DNA of 64,000 nucleotides from Bacillus marinisedimentorum (GTDB lineage: Bacteria; Bacillota; Bacilli; Bacillales; Bacillaceae_O): contig NZ_LWBL02000040.1 in assembly GCF_001644195.2 (NCBI RefSeq), forward strand, positions 1 to 64,000, read 5' to 3'. The position numbers were made by a program, and so were the translations under genes. The notes beneath the pieces were generated by a model that had not been told where the DNA came from, searched no databases, and worked only from the letters and a program-made list of their open reading frames with translations. Below are positions 62,213 to 64,000 of this stretch, in pieces (position 1 is the stretch's first letter; every line of letters begins with the position of its first letter).

Positions 62213-63742
62213 ATGACCAATACGCCAGAGATAGTTGAAGCAAGGAAGCGGCTGGCGGCAACACTCAGCCAATTATCTGCCAATCTGCAAGATGCGATTA
62301 AAGTTGAGAAGGGATTATCCGGTGCGTCAGTTGCAGGGATGATTTACGGAAACGTCAGCAATGCGAGCACGATTTACGGCATGGATAAATTCAGCACGCC
62401 GAGAGGGCACGGTTTTGCTGCGGAACGCGCTAACCACCTTTTTGATAAAGTAACGGGAAAGGATGCAGCGATTTTAGGGGATGACAATGCGAAATTTGGT
62501 GCGGACCGGATTGTTGACGGCGTGAACATTCAGTCGAAGTACTGCAGTACCGGTTCCAAATGTATTCAAGAGTGTTTTCAAAACGGGAAGCTGAAATACA
62601 TAAATGCGGATGGCTCTCCGATGAAAATAGAGGTTCCTTCCGATAAATACGACGCCGCGGTTCAAGCGATGGAAAACCGGATTCAGCGGGGTGAAGTGCC
62701 GGGCGTCACGGATATTGGTGAAGCGAAGAATATTGTCCGCAAAGGCCATTTTACCTATAAGCAGGCCCGGAATATCGCCAGGGCGGGAACGGTCGAGTCG
62801 ATCACGTATGATGCGGCGAATGGCGCGGTCATTGCCACCACTGCCTTTGGCCTCAGTACAGCTTTAACGTTTGCGACATCTGTCTGGAACGGCGAAGAGT
62901 TCGATGTTGCGCTGAAGTCCGCCACCTATTCGGGGCTGAAAGTCGGCGGAACCACCTTTGCGACTGCCATTTTGGCGAGCCAGTTATCAAAAGCAGGCTT
63001 AAACAGTGCATTAGTGGGGAGCTCGGAAGCGATTGTCAGCATGATGGGCCCGAAAGCGTCAGCTATGCTCGCCAATGCTTTCCGGAGCGGAACGAATATT
63101 TACGGTGCAGCTGCGATGAAGAGTGCGGCAAAATTGCTACGGGGAAACGCCATCACAGGGGCAGTTTCTGTTGCTGTCCTATCCTCCGTGGATGTCGTCA
63201 ATATTTTCAGGGGCAGGGTGTCGGGCGGACAGCTGTTTAAAAACGTGGCCAATACCACCTCTACTGTGGCAGGCGGTACAGCCGGATGGGTAGGAGGAGC
63301 TGCTGCCGGTGCAGCGGTTGGGTCGGTCATTCCCGGCATCGGTACGGCAGTCGGCGGCTTTGTCGGCGGCCTTGTTGGCTCGTTTGCAGGCGGAAGCGGC
63401 GCAGGCAAGGTATCAAAAGCCGTCCTGAATGAATTCATTGAGGATGATGCAGAAGAAATGGTGCGCATCATAGAAAAAGTATTCACTCAAATTGCAGAGG
63501 ATTACTTGTTGACTCAGCAAGAAGCGGAAAACATTATCGATCACTTGAAAGATGATTTGTCAGGCGGCACGCTCAAGGATATGTTTGCCAGTTCTGACCG
63601 GGAAAAGTTTGCCCGTACGATGATGATGCGTCATGTTGAACGTGAAGTGGAGAAACGCGAGAAGATCAGTTTGCCTTCTGATGTGGAGATGCAAAGAGGG
63701 CTCAGGAGTGTGCTGGAGGAAATGGCGGATGAGATTGCCTGA
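62213..63742 (+). CDS. hypothetical protein with QxK-type nuclease-like N-terminus and glycine-zipper segment
   Basis: 509 residues, no family name recognised. The N-terminal region has HGFAAERANHLFDKV, then GDDNAKFGADRIVDGVNIQSKY, where an Asp is followed by I-Q-x-K, the layout of (D)...QxK variants of the PD-(D/E)xK nuclease fold, and IEVPSDKYDAAV. Residues about 200-330 are Ala/Ser-rich helices. A glycine-zipper stretch (about 352-400, GGAAAGAAVGSVIPGIGTAVGG) could span or disrupt a membrane. The C-terminus is a charged helix. ATG at 62213 with AAGG upstream. The nuclease reading is inference. Confidence 0.6.
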   Translation: MTNTPEIVEARKRLAATLSQLSANLQDAIKVEKGLSGASVAGMIYGNVSNASTIYGMDKFSTPRGHGFAAERANHLFDKVTGKDAAILGDDNAKFGADRIVDGVNIQSKYCSTGSKCIQECFQNGKLKYINADGSPMKIEVPSDKYDAAVQAMENRIQRGEVPGVTDIGEAKNIVRKGHFTYKQARNIARAGTVESITYDAANGAVIATTAFGLSTALTFATSVWNGEEFDVALKSATYSGLKVGGTTFATAILASQLSKAGLNSALVGSSEAIVSMMGPKASAMLANAFRSGTNIYGAAAMKSAAKLLRGNAITGAVSVAVLSSVDVVNIFRGRVSGGQLFKNVANTTSTVAGGTAGWVGGAAAGAAVGSVIPGIGTAVGGFVGGLVGSFAGGSGAGKVSKAVLNEFIEDDAEEMVRIIEKVFTQIAEDYLLTQQEAENIIDHLKDDLSGGTLKDMFASSDREKFARTMMMRHVEREVEKREKISLPSDVEMQRGLRSVLEEMADEIA

Positions 63743-63753
63743 TTTCCTTCGTC

Positions 63754-63800
63754 AAAAGTGCCGGGTCCTTATGTTTGAAGGGCCGGGCACTTTTGCATTT
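63754..63800 (+). terminator. terminator after the 509-residue protein gene
   Basis: AAAAGTGCC (63754-63762) pairs with GGCACTTTT (63786-63794), with further GGGTCC/GGGCC pairing inside and T residues in the right arm. Confidence 0.75.
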
Positions 63801-63907
63801 GGAAGTTGTTTAGAAAGGGGAAGGTAATTTATTCCTTTTTGTCGAATTCCAGTATAGGGCCGACAGGTTTCTGAATGGTTAATGGAATTTTATTAAAAGG
63901 AGCGCCT

Positions 63908-64000
63908 ATGAAGTTCGTTTTAAAATCGCTTACCGTCATTGTTATTTCGTTTTTGGCAGCAGGTGTCATTACCGTTTCGGTTTTTTCACAAGACGGGGAA
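63908..64000 (+). CDS. exported protein, partial at window end
   Basis: 31 codons only (MKFVLKSLTVIVISFLAAG... QDGE), an N-terminal signal peptide or membrane anchor. AAAAGGAG precedes the ATG. The rest lies beyond the window. Confidence 0.6.
   Translation, partial: MKFVLKSLTVIVISFLAAGVITVSVFSQDGE

Overview
The window looks like chromosome from a Bacillaceae-type Firmicute. This is inferred from gene content: a qoxABCD-type aa3 quinol oxidase, an RsbT-like anti-sigma kinase, an MpsC/DUF2294 protein, a minimal TatA/TatC pair, strong AGGAGG ribosome-binding sites with TTG/GTG starts, a LacI/CcpA-type sugar regulon, and the families of short dispersed repeats common in bacilli. No rRNA, tRNA, CRISPR array or intact insertion sequence was seen.

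Layout. 1-9.1 kb is a defence island. An AT-rich pair encodes a SLATT membrane protein and a reverse transcriptase, and a foldable leader (98-205) precedes it that I propose is a structured non-coding RNA. A complete type I restriction-modification system (hsdM-hsdS-hsdR) and a YgjP-like zinc metallopeptidase follow. 9.1-20.7 kb is housekeeping: an HTH-less TetR-like protein, an NAD(P)-binding oxidoreductase, a Tat-exported PhoX-like phosphatase with its own tatA-tatC and an apparent Pho box, a threonine dehydratase, a methyltransferase, a kinase and a Tat-exported multicopper oxidase. 21.5-34 kb is a beta-1,3-glucan utilisation locus: a secreted GH16 laminarinase, a sugar ABC importer (binding protein and two permeases, no ATPase), a GH1 beta-glucosidase, a LacI repressor and a large beta-glucan phosphorylase-like enzyme. 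Seven copies of a CGAAACCGGTTTCG-type operator tie it together. 34-44 kb holds a 3-hydroxyacyl-CoA dehydrogenase, a TspO gene plus a decayed second copy, a two-domain prenyl-synthase fusion, a DUF389 membrane protein and the quinol oxidase operon. 44-48.5 kb holds SelO, a 1.1-kb gene-free stretch full of short repeats, and a CueP-like copper-binding lipoprotein gene with one in-frame TGA at a Cys position, followed by a SECIS-like hairpin. 48.7-57.8 kb is a compact [NiFe]-hydrogenase operon: hypABFCDE, a cytochrome-b5-like protein, small subunit, large subunit and maturation protease. 58-64 kb has small regulatory, envelope and hypothetical genes, including an unusual 509-residue protein with a glycine-zipper segment.

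How the genes work together. In the glucan locus the secreted GH16 enzyme cuts beta-1,3-glucan, the importer takes up oligosaccharides, and GH1 and the phosphorylase degrade them inside the cell, with the LacI protein sensing the sugar. In the hydrogenase operon HypA-F build the Ni-Fe(CN)2CO site, the protease closes it, and electrons probably leave through the small subunit to the b5-like protein, since no cytochrome b subunit is present. The most unusual items are the SLATT/RT pair with its candidate RNA, the TGA-containing CueP gene, the two-domain prenyl synthase, the hydrogenase small subunit lacking one usual proximal-cluster cysteine, and repeat families that supply the stop codons of several genes.
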